Assembly: GCF_022447245.1 (NCBI RefSeq)
Contig: NZ_JAKVBC010000008.1
Coordinates: 62,001 to 126,000, forward strand
Direction: 5' to 3'
DNA length: 64,000 nt
DNA from: Kordia sp.
GTDB lineage: Bacteria; Bacteroidota; Bacteroidia; Flavobacteriales; Flavobacteriaceae
The notes beneath the pieces are model-generated. The model was given only the letters and a program-made list of their open reading frames with translations, did no database searches and was not told the origin of the DNA. The translations under genes were made by a program, and so were the position numbers. This document shows, one piece after another, positions 63,696 to 64,000 of the stretch; positions within the stretch are counted from its first letter, which is position 1, and each line of letters starts with the position of its first letter.

Positions 63696-64000
63696 CTATT
63701 TCTTTTTCTTCACTACGAAGGTTTCCCAACCATCATAATTTCCATTCATTTCTTTGGCAAGATTGATAAGTTCTGTTGTGAATTTCATGGTATTATCTAA
63801 GGTTACTGAATTATCACGATAAAATTTGACTTCGTGTGGAAATTTATCGTTTTTGATTATCTTTTTGTACGCTACCGTATAGGAAAGTTTTTCAACAGCA
63901 TCTGCAAATAAATTCATTTCATTGATCGTTGAAAATGTAGCATAATGCTCAATTTTTCTTGGTTTTACAACATCGTCTCCAGCATTTTTTAATTGAATCA
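63696..64000 (-). CDS. RraB-like (ribonuclease E inhibitor B fold) protein, N-terminus outside window
   Basis: The frame is open through the window edge and ends at 63696. Upstream of the internal Met at 63917 it reads LKNAGDDVVKPRKIEHYATF, and the end reads KEMNGNYDGWETFVVKKKK. Both blocks match the RraB/ribonuclease-E-inhibitor B fold family (GDD, KPR-IEH, then YDGWET). In E. coli RraB lowers RNase E activity; in Bacteroidetes, which have other RNases, the target is unknown. About 100 residues are visible; the true start is beyond the right edge. Confidence 0.75.
   Translation of the reverse strand, partial: IQLKNAGDDVVKPRKIEHYATFSTINEMNLFADAVEKLSYTVAYKKIIKNDKFPHEVKFYRDNSVTLDNTMKFTTELINLAKEMNGNYDGWETFVVKKKK

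Overview
The window is about two-thirds A+T and reads as chromosome of a marine Flavobacteriaceae (Bacteroidetes), in my judgement Kordia-like. The signs are a TonB receptor with a carboxypeptidase-like N-terminal domain, lipoproteins with an acidic export signal after the lipid Cys, a type IX secretion (T9SS) C-terminal signal, a complete menaquinone branch, a Blh/proteorhodopsin pair, and short peptides with the Bacteroidetes Lys-rich RiPP leader. No tRNA, rRNA, CRISPR array, transposase or prophage was found.

Layout. 1-4430: end of an imelysin-type gene, an HTTM membrane protein and a TonB-dependent receptor, an iron-acquisition type set. 4692-10213: an ECF sigma factor and its TPR-bearing anti-sigma candidate, divergent from a subtilase lipoprotein and a membrane-anchored TPR-CHAT protease, both with intact catalytic residues. 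10651-16604: SDR epimerase, RiPP-like gene, GT2/LAB_N/GT39 envelope-glycosylation operon, a decayed lipoprotein gene, and a DUF6428/ArsR pair. 16605-17430: gene-free and hairpin-rich. 17431-24781: housekeeping RNA and envelope genes (rsmE, TrmH type, tsaD) and a broken RiPP-like gene. 24905-33918: tamB, pfkA-gap, GlcNAc-kinase-like gene, guaC. 34068-41125: TPR pseudogene, an intact RiPP precursor, RluA type, panB, a small operon ending in a bile-acid-symporter-family protein, and a membrane gene with no standard start codon. 41295-46904: serine dehydratase, blh/proteorhodopsin, dnaK. 47023-51241: ARPP-1 protein, a T9SS adhesin remnant, and recQ interrupted by a stop. 51598-61242: menaquinone genes (menI-like, menF, menD, menB) mixed with others. 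61397-64000: beta-barrel protein, hydrolase and HxlR regulator with tandem operators, and the start-truncated RraB-like gene.

The main theme beyond gene content is gene decay. At least seven loci carry in-frame stops or single-base indels, several of them in A-runs just after the start codon, while about forty other genes (including the 1,500-residue TamB) are intact. The most system-like locus is the ECF/anti-sigma/subtilase/TPR-CHAT cluster. The most easily missed genes are the three RiPP-like peptides at 11731, 23583 (minus) and 35192 (minus), and the start-less membrane protein at 40188-40544.
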